Below are positions 43,739 through 52,569 of a stretch of DNA of 64,000 nt, one piece after another. The notes beneath the pieces are model-generated. The model was not told the DNA's origin. It did no database searches and was given only the letters and a program-made list of their open reading frames with translations. The position numbers were made by a program, and so were the translations under genes. The stretch covers positions 209,477-273,476 of the forward strand of contig NZ_FZOH01000008.1 in assembly GCF_900188205.1 (NCBI RefSeq), written 5' to 3'. The DNA comes from Geodermatophilus saharensis. GTDB taxonomy: Bacteria; Actinomycetota; Actinomycetes; Mycobacteriales; Geodermatophilaceae. Numbering within the stretch: the first letter of the stretch is position 1; each line of letters begins with the position of its first letter.

Positions 43739-44632
43739 TCAGGGGCGGCGGCGGGCCTTGTCGGCGTACATCGCCGCGTCGGCCTCGCGGACCACCGTGT
43801 CCTGCGCCTGCTCCGGGTCGGTGCCGCCGTCGACCGACCCGATGCCGATGCTCAGCCCCACCGGCACCGTCGTGGACCCCACGGTCAGCGTGCCCGGCAG
43901 CGCCTCCCGCAGCCGGGCGGCCAGGTGCTCGGCGTCGGTGCGCTCGGTGTTCTCGCAGACGACGGCGAACTCGTCACCGCCGAGGCGCGCCGCCGTGTCG
44001 CTGGCCCGCAGCACCGAGGTCAGCCGGCCGGCGACCGCGACCAGGACGGCGTCGCCGGTGGGGTGGCCGAACTGGTCGTTGACCGCCTTGAACCCGTCGA
44101 GGTCGAGGACCAGCACGCACGTGGGCGTGTGCTCGCGGTGGCCGCGCTCGAGGGCGTGCCGCAGCCGGTCGCGGAACAGCAGCCGGTTCGGCAGGCCGGT
44201 CAGCGGGTCGTGGGCCGACAGGTGCAGCAGGCGGGCCTCGAGCTCCTTGCGCTCGGTGACGTCCTCCACGACCGTCACCAGGTGCGGCGGGGTGCCGTCG
44301 GGCGAGCCGGCCACCCACGACGTCGTCACCTGCACCGGGATCTCGGTGCCGTCGGGGCGGAGGAACCGGCACTCCAGCCGGGCCCGTCCCTGGCTGCTCC
44401 GCAGGCCCTGGAGCAGGGCCATCGCAGCGGCGACGTCGTCGGGGTGGGTGACGTCGGACAGGGTGGTCCCGGCCAGCTGCTCCGGCGGCCTCCCCAGCAG
44501 GTCACCCAGTGCGCGGTTGGCCGCGATCAGCCCGCCGTCCGGGGTGCACAGGGCGACGCCCATGGGCGAGTTGGTGAAGGCGCTGCCCGGGTCGGGCTGC
44601 TTCACCGTGCCCACGGCCTCGGCGTCGTCCAC
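43739..44632 (-). CDS. PAS-GGDEF diguanylate cyclase
   Basis: Makes cyclic di-GMP. The 297-residue product has a PAS domain (about 15-130; SPMGVALCTPDGGLIAANRA) and a GGDEF domain from 140 onward (HDPLTGLPNRLLFRDRL). The intact active site is G218-G-D-E-F222. An inhibitory RxxD site (R209-A-S-D212) sits five residues before it. No membrane segment is present, so the input is probably cytosolic. The gene is convergent with the neighbouring membrane-protein gene. Confidence 0.93.
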   Translation of the reverse strand: MDDAEAVGTVKQPDPGSAFTNSPMGVALCTPDGGLIAANRALGDLLGRPPEQLAGTTLSDVTHPDDVAAAMALLQGLRSSQGRARLECRFLRPDGTEIPVQVTTSWVAGSPDGTPPHLVTVVEDVTERKELEARLLHLSAHDPLTGLPNRLLFRDRLRHALERGHREHTPTCVLVLDLDGFKAVNDQFGHPTGDAVLVAVAGRLTSVLRASDTAARLGGDEFAVVCENTERTDAEHLAARLREALPGTLTVGSTTVPVGLSIGIGSVDGGTDPEQAQDTVVREADAAMYADKARRRP

Positions 44633-44690
44633 GGACCACCTCCTGTTCCTCCCCCCGAGTGATGCGGTGTGACCAGGGTGTTCCCTCCCA

Positions 44691-44704
44691 GTTCCACGTG
44701 GAAC
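44691..44704. other. parS-like palindrome 4
   Basis: Perfect GTTCCACGTGGAAC in the intergenic region between the GGDEF gene and the HMG-CoA lyase-like gene. Being outside genes it cannot be explained by coding need. Confidence 0.65.
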
Positions 44705-44757
44705 CTGCCACCCGGGCAGGATGGGCCCTGGAACCCGTGTGGACCAGGAGGACGATC

Positions 44758-45702
44758 ATGACGGCGGACTTCGACCTCGTGCTGCCCCCTGCGGTCGACG
44801 TCCGCGAGGTGGGGATGCGCGACGGGCTGCAGCTGGAGGCGCCGGTCCCCCTCGAGGGCAAGCTGGCGATGCTCGACGCGCTGGTGGCCACCGGCGTGCG
44901 CCGCATCGAGGTGACCTCGTTCGTCTCGCCGAAGGCCGTCCCCGCGCTGGCCGACGCCGACCGGGTCGCCGCCGAGCTCTCCCGCTGGCCCGACGTGCAC
45001 TGGTCGGCGCTGGTGGCCAACCCGCGGGGGGCGGTGCGCGCGGTCGACGCCGGCCTCGCCCACCTCGAGCTCGTCGTCTCCGCCTCCGACGGGCACAGCC
45101 GCGCCAACGCCGGCCGGTCCACCGCCGAGGCGCTCGCCGGGGTCGCGGAGGTCGCCGGGCTGGCGCACGGCGCGGGCGGCTCCCTCGAGGTCGTCGTCGC
45201 CACCGCGTGGGACTGCCCGTTCGACGGCCGGACGCCGATCGCCCGCACCGTCGACGTCTGCCGGGCCGCGGTCACCGCCGGCGCCGACGCGCTGTGCCTC
45301 GGCGACACCATCGGGACGACGACGCCGGCGCGGGTGGTGCGCCTGCTCGACGCCGTCCGCCGCGCCTGCCCCGGGACGCCGGTGGCGGTGCACTTCCACG
45401 ACACCCGCGGCACCGGCCAGGCCAACGCGCTGGCCGCCGTGCAGTCCGGGGTGACCCAGCTCGACGCCTCCGTCGGCGGCCTCGGCGGCTGCCCTTTCGC
45501 GCCGGGCGCCAGCGGCAACATCGCGACCGAGGAGCTCGTCTACTGGCTCGAGGAGTCCGACGTGCGCACCGGCATCGACCTCGACGCGATGCTGGCCGCG
45601 GCGCGGGTCACCGAGGGCGCGGTCGGCCACGAGCTGCCCAGCTCGCTGTACCGGGCCGGTGGGCGGTCGGTGCCGCGCGCGGCCGCGGCCACCCTCGCCT
45701 GA
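44758..45702 (+). CDS. mvaB: Hydroxymethylglutaryl-CoA lyase-like enzyme
   Basis: Probable HMG-CoA lyase, splitting HMG-CoA to acetyl-CoA and acetoacetate in leucine or ketone breakdown. The 314 residues have the DRE-TIM start VDVREVGMRDGLQLE, metal ligands in VAVHFHDTRGTG, and the family signature GGLGGCPFAPGASGNIATE with catalytic C245. The ATG at 44758 follows AGGAGGACG. A related DRE-TIM activity cannot be excluded. It is followed 9 nt later by a flavin reductase gene. Confidence 0.92.
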   Translation: MTADFDLVLPPAVDVREVGMRDGLQLEAPVPLEGKLAMLDALVATGVRRIEVTSFVSPKAVPALADADRVAAELSRWPDVHWSALVANPRGAVRAVDAGLAHLELVVSASDGHSRANAGRSTAEALAGVAEVAGLAHGAGGSLEVVVATAWDCPFDGRTPIARTVDVCRAAVTAGADALCLGDTIGTTTPARVVRLLDAVRRACPGTPVAVHFHDTRGTGQANALAAVQSGVTQLDASVGGLGGCPFAPGASGNIATEELVYWLEESDVRTGIDLDAMLAAARVTEGAVGHELPSSLYRAGGRSVPRAAAATLA

Positions 45703-45711
45703 GCGGCCGGC

Positions 45712-46200
45712 GTGGAGGTCATCGACCCGCGCGTCATGCGCGACGTCCTGGGGCACTTCGCCTCCGGCGTCACCGTGGTGACCTCCCACAGCGACACCGG
45801 CCCGATCGGCTTCACCTGCCAGTCGTTCAGCTCGCTGTCGCTGGACCCGCCGCTGGTGGCCCTGGCTCCCGCGCGCACGTCGACGACGTGGCCGCGGCTG
45901 CGCGACATCGGCCGGTTCTGCGTCAACGTGCTCGCCGAGGACCAGTCGGGCCTGTCGGCGGCGTTCGCCCGCTCCGGCGTCGACAAGTTCGCCGGGGTGG
46001 CGTGGCGGCCCAGCCCGCACGGCTCCCCCGTGCTCGACGGCGTCGTCGCGTGGATCGACTGCACGCTCTGGGCCGAGTACGACGGCGGCGACCACACGAT
46101 CGTGGCCGCGCGGGTGCTCGACCTCGGCGCCGACCCCGACCGCCGGCCGCTGCTGTTCCACCGCGGCGGCTACGGCCGCCCCGAGCCCCGCGAGGCATAG
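45712..46200 (+). CDS. Flavin reductase-like protein
   Basis: 162-residue FMN-binding split-barrel protein of the flavin reductase (DIM6/NTAB) family. It contains MRDVLGHFASGVTVVTSHS, GFTCQSFSSLSLDPPLVALA, CVNVLAEDQSGLSAAFA and DCTLWAEYDGGDHTIV. Usually it supplies reduced flavin to a two-component monooxygenase; no oxygenase is adjacent. It starts with GTG 45712. Its stop region forms one arm of the 46192-46254 hairpin. Confidence 0.87.
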   Translation: MEVIDPRVMRDVLGHFASGVTVVTSHSDTGPIGFTCQSFSSLSLDPPLVALAPARTSTTWPRLRDIGRFCVNVLAEDQSGLSAAFARSGVDKFAGVAWRPSPHGSPVLDGVVAWIDCTLWAEYDGGDHTIVAARVLDLGADPDRRPLLFHRGGYGRPEPREA

Positions 46201-46254
46201 GAAGCGATCCGCACGTCCTGGCCGCGTGGACGTGGGGAGAGCTCCCTATGCCTC
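46192..46254. terminator. Bidirectional hairpin of family 2 (copy e), overlapping both stops
   Basis: Outer arms GAGGCATAGG / CCTATGCCTC are perfect over 10 bp and contain the stop codons of both convergent genes. Inner arms CACGTCC / GGACGTG are also perfect. It shares GCATAGG, CACGTCC and GGACGTGGGGAGAGCT with the copy at 59136-59194. Confidence 0.75.
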
Positions 46255-48567
46255 GTCGAAGCGGACGGCGATGAGGGCGACGTCGTCGCGGCCGTCCAGG
46301 GTGCCGCTGACGGCGGCGTCGCAGAGCTCCCGCGGGGAGGCTCCCGCCGGTGTGGCCGCCAGCCGCCCGAGCAGCGCCTCGATGCCCTGGTCGAGGTCGG
46401 ACCCCGGCGTCTCCACCAGGCCGTCGGTGTAGCCGAGCAGCACCGACCCGGGGGGCAGCTCCACGGTGCGCACCGTCCGCCGCGCCGCGACGTCGACGCC
46501 GACGAGCAGGCCGGGGACGCCGTCGACGAGCTCCACCGTGCCGTCGGGCGAGCGGAGCACCAGCGGCGGGTGGCCGGCGTTGACCACCTGCGCGGTCCAC
46601 GGCCCGCCCGGCCGCGCCGGGGGGATCGCTCGGACGTAGGCCATGGTGGCCATCGACGCCACGCGCAGGCCCTGCACCAGCCGGTCGACGCGGGTCAGCA
46701 CGGCAGCCGGGTGCGGGTCGGGCGCCTCCCACAGGCAGGCCCGGATCAGCCCGCGCAGCTGCCCCATCGCGGCGGCCGCGGCGACGTCGTGGCCGACCAC
46801 GTCGCCCACCACCATCCCCACCGAGCCGTCGGGCAGCTGCAGCAGGTCGTAGAAGTCCCCGCCGACGTCGGCGGCCGTGGAGGCGCTGACGTAGTGCGCC
46901 GCGACCCGCAGGCCGGGGATGTCCGGCAGCTCCGGCAGCAGGGACCGCTGCAGCGTGTCGGCGACGGCGTGTTCCTGCTGGTAGAGCCGCACGTTGTCCA
47001 TGACCAGCGCCGCCCGCCGGGCGAGGTCCTCGACCAGGCTGACGTCGTCGGGGGTGAACGGGTGCTCGGGTGTGCTGCGCACCAGCGCGATCGCGCCCCG
47101 GGTGCGGCGGCGGGCCACCAGCGGCACGCTCAGCGCCGTCGCCGCGCCCAGCCGCCCGGCGATCTCCTGGGCCACCGGTGAGGCGGTGTCCTCGTCCAGC
47201 TGCGGCGGCAGCCGCTCGACCAGCACGGTCCGGGACGAGGTGATGCTGCGCTGGCTGGGCGAGTCGGAGGGCAGCCGCAGCCCGTGCCCGGCGTCGTGGC
47301 GGCGCAGCTCCGTGCGGGCGCGCTCGCGGTCGCGGGACACCATCGCGCGGACCTCGCCGCCGTCGTCGACGAGCGTGATGACGACCCAGTCGGCCAGCTG
47401 GGGCACGCACAGCCCGGCGAGCCGGTCGAGCAGGTCGCCGACGTCGAGGGTGGCGATGAGCGAGCTGGTGGCCTCGGCCATCAGCGTCAGCCGGGCCTGC
47501 GCCCCCTCGGCGTCGCGCTGCGCCCGCTCGGCGTCCGAGCGTGCCTGCTCGGCGACGGCGCGGGCCAGCTCGGCCTCCTGCCGGGCGGCCTGCTCCGCGG
47601 CGAAGGCGGCCTCGCGCTCGGCCTCTCCCCGCACCCGCTCGGTGACGTCGGTCTGCACGCCGACGAAGCTGACCAGCTCCCCCTCGCCGTCGAATACCGG
47701 GCTGATGGCCAGCTGGTTCCAGAACGCGGTGCCGTCGCGGCGGTGGTTGAGCAGCGTGACGGTGACCGGCTCCTGCGCCGCGAGGGCGTCGCGGATCCTC
47801 TGCACGGCCGCCGGGTCGGTGTTCGGGCCCTGCAGGAAGCGGCAGTTGCGGCCCACCGACTCCCCGTAGGCGTAGCCGGTGATCCGGCTGAAGGAGGGGT
47901 TGACCCAGACCAGCGGGTTGTCCGGCTGGCGGGGGTCGGTGATGGTGAAGGCGATGTCGGTGGCGACGACGGCCCGCTCGCGCAGCCCCTGCAGCTCGGC
48001 CTCGGCGTCACTGGTGCCGGTGGCCCCCTCGACCTCGAGCAGCACCACCAGCGACAGCTGCTGGCCGCTGCCGGGCTGGGACAGCGGGAAGCCGGTCACC
48101 CACAGCAGGCGGTCACCGCCGCCGTCGTCCTGGCGCGCCCGTGCGGCGTCGCTGCTGCGGCCGGGGGTCAGGCGCACCGCCTCGCCGGTGACCGGCTGCC
48201 CCTGGGCCACCAGCGACAGCGGGCCGCTGGTGCGGGCCAGCGGGGCGCCACCGAGGTCGGTGAGGCCGGCCGAGGCGCCCCAGGTGTCGATGTCGACCGG
48301 GAGCCGCACGTTGCCGGCCATCTCGACGGCGGCGGTGTTGGCGTAGGTGACCGCGCCGGACTCGCGGTCGATGAGCAGGACGGCGACCGGGACGTCGGCC
48401 AGGACGGCGGGCAGCGCCGCGGCCGCCGACCCGCCCTCGCCCTGCTCGGTGACGACGGCGTGGGCGGCGGTGACGATGCGGGACTGGCGGCCGCCGGCGC
48501 CGCGGCCGTCGACGGCCGCCTCCGCCACGGCCGCCCGGGCCTCGGGACCGACGCCGTCACCGGGCAC
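46246..48567 (-). CDS. Blue-light LOV-GAF-PP2C phosphatase (RsbU/SpoIIE type)
   Basis: Signal-controlled Ser/Thr phosphatase of 773 residues. A first PAS (about 55-160) is followed by a LOV domain (about 200-310) with the FMN-adduct motif NCRFLQGPNT; the photoactive cysteine is C242. A coiled-coil rich in Ala/Glu/Arg (310-365) follows. Next come a GAF domain (370-530, LIATLDVGDLLDRLAGLC) and a PP2C/SpoIIE domain (LQRSLLPELPDIPGLRVAAH, STAADVGGDFYDLL, GRDDVALIAVRF). Blue light probably controls dephosphorylation of a STAS anti-anti-sigma factor. The GTG at 48567 is chosen for its GGAGG spacing over a GTG at 48603. Confidence 0.9.
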   Translation of the reverse strand: MPGDGVGPEARAAVAEAAVDGRGAGGRQSRIVTAAHAVVTEQGEGGSAAAALPAVLADVPVAVLLIDRESGAVTYANTAAVEMAGNVRLPVDIDTWGASAGLTDLGGAPLARTSGPLSLVAQGQPVTGEAVRLTPGRSSDAARARQDDGGGDRLLWVTGFPLSQPGSGQQLSLVVLLEVEGATGTSDAEAELQGLRERAVVATDIAFTITDPRQPDNPLVWVNPSFSRITGYAYGESVGRNCRFLQGPNTDPAAVQRIRDALAAQEPVTVTLLNHRRDGTAFWNQLAISPVFDGEGELVSFVGVQTDVTERVRGEAEREAAFAAEQAARQEAELARAVAEQARSDAERAQRDAEGAQARLTLMAEATSSLIATLDVGDLLDRLAGLCVPQLADWVVITLVDDGGEVRAMVSRDRERARTELRRHDAGHGLRLPSDSPSQRSITSSRTVLVERLPPQLDEDTASPVAQEIAGRLGAATALSVPLVARRRTRGAIALVRSTPEHPFTPDDVSLVEDLARRAALVMDNVRLYQQEHAVADTLQRSLLPELPDIPGLRVAAHYVSASTAADVGGDFYDLLQLPDGSVGMVVGDVVGHDVAAAAAMGQLRGLIRACLWEAPDPHPAAVLTRVDRLVQGLRVASMATMAYVRAIPPARPGGPWTAQVVNAGHPPLVLRSPDGTVELVDGVPGLLVGVDVAARRTVRTVELPPGSVLLGYTDGLVETPGSDLDQGIEALLGRLAATPAGASPRELCDAAVSGTLDGRDDVALIAVRFDEA

Positions 48568-48725
48568 GGGTCGTCCCTCCGGTCGGTCGCCTCTCGGTGG
48601 CACGCAACGAATCTAACCGGCGCCGCAGGTGGGACGCCCACGCGTGCGGTGGCCGGCCGCCCGCAGGTGTGCGGTCCGCCCGGGCGGGCACCCCTGTCCG
48701 AGCCACCCAGGGAGGGAGACCAGAC

Positions 48726-49583
48726 ATGGGACTGCTCGACCGGCTCCTCGGCCGTCGCCGCGCACCCGAGCCCGCGCCGTACGGCGGGTACGACGGGTAC
48801 GTCGCGCCGCCACCGCAGGCCCCGCCCGCCCGGCCGGCGTCCGGGCAGCGCGCACCGCTCACCGACCAGCAGGCCGTCGAGCGCTACCGCTACCTGCTGC
48901 GGACCGCCCCCCCGGACCAGATCGAGCAGGCGCACGCCGAGGCGTTCGCCCAGCTCACCCCGCAGCAGCGGCAGGAGGTGCTGACCCAGCTCGCCGCCGC
49001 CGTGCCGGCCTCCGAGCGGCCCCGCACCGACGACGCCCAGACGCTCGCGCGGGTGGCCACCCGTGCCGAACTGCGCCAGCCCGGCATCCTCGAGCGCACC
49101 TTCGGCGGCGGCTACGGCCCGGGCTACGGCGCCGGCCCCGGGTACGGCCCGGGGTACGGCGGTGGGGGCTACGGCGGCTACGGCGGGGGCTACGGGCCGC
49201 GCATGGGCGGCTTCGGCGGCTCGCTGGGCGGCAGCCTGCTCGGCACCATCGGCGGCCTGGTGGTGGGCACCGCGGTGGCCGACGCGCTGTTCGACACCGG
49301 CCTCGGCGACGGCGGACTGTTCGGCGGCGGGGACGAGGAGGCCTACGCCGAGGGCTACCAGGACGGCGCCGAGGGCAACGACGGCGGCGGGGACGGCGGT
49401 GGTGACGGCGGTGGTGGTGACTACGCCGCGGGTGACGGCGGCTACGACGGCGGCTACGGCGGTGACCCCGGTGCCGACTTCGCCGGCGGTGCCGACAACG
49501 GCTACGACGCCGGCGGGGACTTCGGCGGTGGCGACTTCGGGGGTGGCGACTTCGGGGGCGACTTCGGCGGCGGGGACTTCTGA
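48726..49583 (+). CDS. Gly/Tyr-rich acidic protein with conserved N-terminal module
   Basis: 285-residue protein of unknown function. The first 135 residues are conserved-looking and helical (RYRYLLRTAPPDQIEQAHAE, FAQLTPQQRQEVLTQLAA). The centre has a Gly-rich hydrophobic segment (SLLGTIGGLVVGTAVADALF) that could be a short membrane or glycine-zipper helix. The C-terminal third is low-complexity, acidic and Gly-rich with repeats such as GGDFGGG and GYDGGYGG. It may be a cell-surface or phase-separating tail (inference). ATG 48726 follows AGGGAGGGAGA. Confidence 0.7.
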   Translation: MGLLDRLLGRRRAPEPAPYGGYDGYVAPPPQAPPARPASGQRAPLTDQQAVERYRYLLRTAPPDQIEQAHAEAFAQLTPQQRQEVLTQLAAAVPASERPRTDDAQTLARVATRAELRQPGILERTFGGGYGPGYGAGPGYGPGYGGGGYGGYGGGYGPRMGGFGGSLGGSLLGTIGGLVVGTAVADALFDTGLGDGGLFGGGDEEAYAEGYQDGAEGNDGGGDGGGDGGGGDYAAGDGGYDGGYGGDPGADFAGGADNGYDAGGDFGGGDFGGGDFGGDFGGGDF

Positions 49584-49587
49584 CCGC

Positions 49588-50064
49588 TCAGCGCCCGGGA
49601 TCCTCCGCGGTCCCGGGTGCCTGCGTCCCGGGCGCGTGTGTCCCGGGCGCCGGTGTCCCGGGCGCCGGTGTGCGTGCCTGGTGGCGCAGCCACAGCAGGC
49701 CGAGCACGGGGAGCACCAGCGGCACGAAGCCGTAGCCGCGGCCGAACGCCGACCACACCGTCTCGTCGGGGAAGGCCGCGCGGTCGAGCAGCGACAGCGT
49801 GCCCACCACCAGCACCCCGGCCAGCTCGACGCCGATCGCGGCCAGCGCCACCCGGCGCCCGCCGCGGGCCAGGGCCACCGTGGCCACGACGTAGACCGCC
49901 GCGGCGAACGCGGACAGCAGGTAGGCCACCGGGGCCTCGTCGAAGCGGGTGGCCAGCTGCACGGTCGCGCGGGCGCCGGCGGCCAGGGCGAACACCGCGT
50001 AGACGGCGACCAGCACCCGCCCGGGTCCGGTCGCCGTCCCGCCCGGCGCCGTCCGCTCAGGCAC
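49588..50064 (-). CDS. Small integral membrane protein with APGT tail
   Basis: 158-residue protein with four hydrophobic helices (VLVAVYAVFALAAGA, YLLSAFAAAVYVVATVAL, VALAAIGVELAGVLVVGTL, FVPLVLPVLGLLWL). The end is a repetitive tail (PAPGTPAPGTHAPGTQAPGT). Similar membrane proteins are widespread in actinobacteria with no known role. It overlaps the upstream membrane gene by 8 nt, forming a two-gene operon. Confidence 0.75.
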   Translation of the reverse strand: MPERTAPGGTATGPGRVLVAVYAVFALAAGARATVQLATRFDEAPVAYLLSAFAAAVYVVATVALARGGRRVALAAIGVELAGVLVVGTLSLLDRAAFPDETVWSAFGRGYGFVPLVLPVLGLLWLRHQARTPAPGTPAPGTHAPGTQAPGTAEDPGR

Positions 50065-50422
50065 CCGGGGCCTCCCACAGCTGCACCAGCCGCCAGACCA
50101 TGACCAGGGTGACCAGGGCGGCGACGGCGAGCACGGTCCCCGCCCAGCGGCTGGGCTCGGTGCGCGACCACAGCACCCCGGCCACCGGCAGGAGCACGAC
50201 GCCGGCGAGGTAGCCGAGGAAGGTCGCCGTCTCCGGCGGCCGCTCGCCGCCGGCCAGTGCCACCCCGGCGACGACGGCCTGCACGAGCAGCACGACCTCG
50301 AGCACCGCGGCGCCGGCGAGGTGGAGCAGGCCGATCCGCCGGTGGGCGAGCGTGGAGGCCAGCCCGGCGAGGGCGACGACGACGGCGACCGCCGTGGCCG
50401 ACCAGACGAGGGTGGCGTTCAT
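50057..50422 (-). CDS. Small integral membrane protein
   Basis: 121-residue protein with four hydrophobic helices (LVWSATAVAVVVALAGLA, LAGAAVLEVVLLVQAVVA, FLGYLAGVVLLPVAGVLW, GTVLAVAALVTLVMVW). No function can be assigned. The ATG at 50422 is used; an ATG at 50431 would add three residues. It is the first gene of a two-gene operon on the minus strand. Confidence 0.72.
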   Translation of the reverse strand: MNATLVWSATAVAVVVALAGLASTLAHRRIGLLHLAGAAVLEVVLLVQAVVAGVALAGGERPPETATFLGYLAGVVLLPVAGVLWSRTEPSRWAGTVLAVAALVTLVMVWRLVQLWEAPGA

Positions 50423-50483
50423 CGGACCCATGATCGCGCGTCCGCCGCGAGAGGCGGTCGCGGCACGGGGTAGGAGGAGGGGC

Positions 50484-51299
50484 ATGACCGTCCGCGACCT
50501 GGTGGTGGACCTCTGCGCCGAGCACCTCGAGGTGGTCGGCAGCGACCCGGTGTCGCTGCAGACGCTGGTCGGGCTGCTGGCCGCGTGCGGGGTGGCCGAG
50601 CCCAGCACGCGCCTCGCGGTGGCGGCGCTGCGGCGCGCGGGGTGGCTGACGGGGTCCCGGCGGGGACGGGAGACGCTGGTGGCCCCGACGGCGGTGCTGC
50701 GGGAGGCGCTGGCCGCCCGCGACGAGCGCGTCGCGCGCCGGACGGGCCCGTGGGACGGGCAGTGGCGGATGGTCGTCTACAGCGTCCCGGAGACCGACCG
50801 GGCCGCCCGCGAGAGGGTGCGCCGCGGCCTGGCCCGGGCGGGGTTCGGCCCGCTCGCGCCGGCCACCTGGGTCTCACCGCACCGGGCGGCGCTGGAGGAG
50901 GTGGGCGCCGAGCTGGCCGGCGAGCGCACCTCGCGGCTGGACCTGCTCACCGCGAGCGTCGCCGACTCGCGGTTGTCCGACGTCGACCTGGCCGCCCGCT
51001 GCTGGGACCTCCCCCGGCTGGCCGCCGCGTGGACGCGGGTGCTCGACCGGCTGCGCGCCGTCTCGGGCGCGGTGCCCGAGGGTCCGGCCGCGCTGGCCCT
51101 GCACCTGCGGCTGCACGCCGAGCTGCGCGCCGTCGTCACCGGCGACCCGCTGCTCCCCCCGGCGCTGCAGCCGGAGGCCTGGCCCGCGCGCGAGGTCCGC
51201 GCCGCGTGGGCCGACACGGGCGCCCGGCTGGCGGCCGCGGCCCGCGCGCACGTGGCCGACGTCCTCGGCACCGTCGGGATCCGCCCCGCCGTCGCCTGA
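50484..51299 (+). CDS. PaaX-family transcriptional regulator
   Basis: Regulator of 271 residues of the PaaX family, known from phenylacetyl-CoA control. An N-terminal winged-helix (DPVSLQTLVGLLAACGV, STRLAVAALRRAGWL) is followed by a ferredoxin-like middle domain (WRMVVYSVPETDRAARERVR, LARAGFGPLAPATWVSP). The C-terminal PaaX_C region ends HVADVLGTVGI. No paa genes are near, so the target is unknown. The ATG at 50484 has a strong AGGAGGAGG Shine-Dalgarno. Confidence 0.87.
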   Translation: MTVRDLVVDLCAEHLEVVGSDPVSLQTLVGLLAACGVAEPSTRLAVAALRRAGWLTGSRRGRETLVAPTAVLREALAARDERVARRTGPWDGQWRMVVYSVPETDRAARERVRRGLARAGFGPLAPATWVSPHRAALEEVGAELAGERTSRLDLLTASVADSRLSDVDLAARCWDLPRLAAAWTRVLDRLRAVSGAVPEGPAALALHLRLHAELRAVVTGDPLLPPALQPEAWPAREVRAAWADTGARLAAAARAHVADVLGTVGIRPAVA

Positions 51300-51300
51300 C

Positions 51301-51414
51301 GGTGCCTTTGTCGCGCTGTTGGCACCTCCTCCGCGTCCCCGACGGGTGCCTTTGTCGCGCTGTTGGCACCTCCTCCGCGTCCCCGACGGGTGCCTTTGTC
51401 GCGCTGTTGGCACC
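51301..51414. repeat. Three tandem 44-bp hairpin units
   Basis: The units start at 51301, 51345 and 51389. Each begins with GGTGCC, then the 14-nt loop TTTGTCGCGCTGTT, then GGCACC, a perfect 6-bp stem. The units are joined by the same TCCTCCGCGTCCCCGACG spacer. They fill the gap between convergent paaX-type and aldo/keto reductase genes, so may terminate both. Confidence 0.82.
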
Positions 51415-51420
51415 TCCGGG

Positions 51421-52413
51421 TCAGCGGTGGACGGTGGACATGTCCGGGTAGCGGTCGCCGACGGCGGCGCCGACGGGCGCGGCCTCGTCGAGCCGGCGCA
51501 GGTCGTCGTCGGTGAGCTCGACGTCGGCGGCCGCGGCGTTCTCCTCCAGGTAGCGCACCCGCTTGGTGCCGGGGATGGGGACCACGGCCGGGTTGCCCCC
51601 GCGGTCGCTCTGCGCCATCACCCACGCGAGAGCCAGCTGCGACGCCGTCGCCCCCTTCTCGTCGGCGATCTCGCGGACCCGGTCGACCAGGCGCAGGTTC
51701 TGCTCGAACGCCTCGCCCTGGAACCGGGGGTTGTTGCGGCGGAAGTCGTCGGGGGCGAGGTCGTCGACGCTGCGGATCTGCCCGGACAGGAACCCGCGCC
51801 CGATCGGTGAGTAGGCGACGAAGCCGATGCCGAGCTCCGCACAGGTGGCCAGCACCCCGTTCTCCTCGGGGTCGCGGCTCCACAGCGAGTACTCGGTCTG
51901 CACCGCGGCCACCGGCTGGACGGCGTGGGCGCGACGGATGGTCTCCGGCGCGGCCTCGGAGATGCCGGCGGCGCGGACCTTGCCGGCCTCGACGAGCTCG
52001 CGGATCGCGCCCCACGTCTCCTCGACGGGGACCCGGGTGTCGACCCGGTGCTGGTAGTACAGGTCGATGACGTCGACGCCGAGCCGCTCCAGCGACGCGT
52101 CGCACGCCCGGCGCACGTACTCGGGACGGCCGTTGATGCCGCGGAAGGAGCCGTCCTCGCCCCGCTCGTTGCCGAACTTGGTGGCCAGCACCACCTCGTC
52201 GCGGCGCCCGGCGATGGCCTTCCCGACCAGCCGCTCGTTGGTGAAGGGGCCGTACATGTCGGCGGTGTCGAGGAAGGTGACGCCGAGGTCGAGGGCGCGC
52301 TGGATGGTGCGCTCGGCCTCGGCCTGGTCGCCGGTGCCGTAGAACTCGCTCATCCCCATGCAGCCCAGCCCCATGGCCGGGACGGACAGGGACCCGAGGG
52401 TGCGTGTCTGCAT
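51421..52413 (-). CDS. Aldo/keto reductase
   Basis: NADPH-dependent carbonyl reductase of 330 residues, AKR13-like. It has the TIM-barrel start [13 protein letters not shown], the catalytic DTADMYG (Asp and Tyr), ATKFG (Lys) and the YYQHRVD histidine. The NADPH site comes near the end ([19 protein letters not shown]). The ATG at 52413 suits the family. Substrate unknown. It is convergent with the paaX-type gene across the hairpin array. Confidence 0.93.
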   Translation of the reverse strand: MQTRTLGSLSVPAMGLGCMGMSEFYGTGDQAEAERTIQRALDLGVTFLDTADMYGPFTNERLVGKAIAGRRDEVVLATKFGNERGEDGSFRGINGRPEYVRRACDASLERLGVDVIDLYYQHRVDTRVPVEETWGAIRELVEAGKVRAAGISEAAPETIRRAHAVQPVAAVQTEYSLWSRDPEENGVLATCAELGIGFVAYSPIGRGFLSGQIRSVDDLAPDDFRRNNPRFQGEAFEQNLRLVDRVREIADEKGATASQLALAWVMAQSDRGGNPAVVPIPGTKRVRYLEENAAAADVELTDDDLRRLDEAAPVGAAVGDRYPDMSTVHR

Positions 52414-52569
52414 GACCCCCCGCTGCCCGCCGGACGGCCGCTGCAACCGACCGCCGGGGAACCCGTCCGTTCCGTCGTCGACGCCCGCCGGACGGGGGTG
52501 GCCCATGACGGCGGATGTCTCGCCCCTGACCTGCGGAAAGTGTCGTACCCGGTGCGTAGGTGCGGGGTC

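Noticed and set aside
51301..51414. CRISPR array
   Set aside because: The 44-bp units are identical including their spacers; there are no unique spacers and no cas genes.
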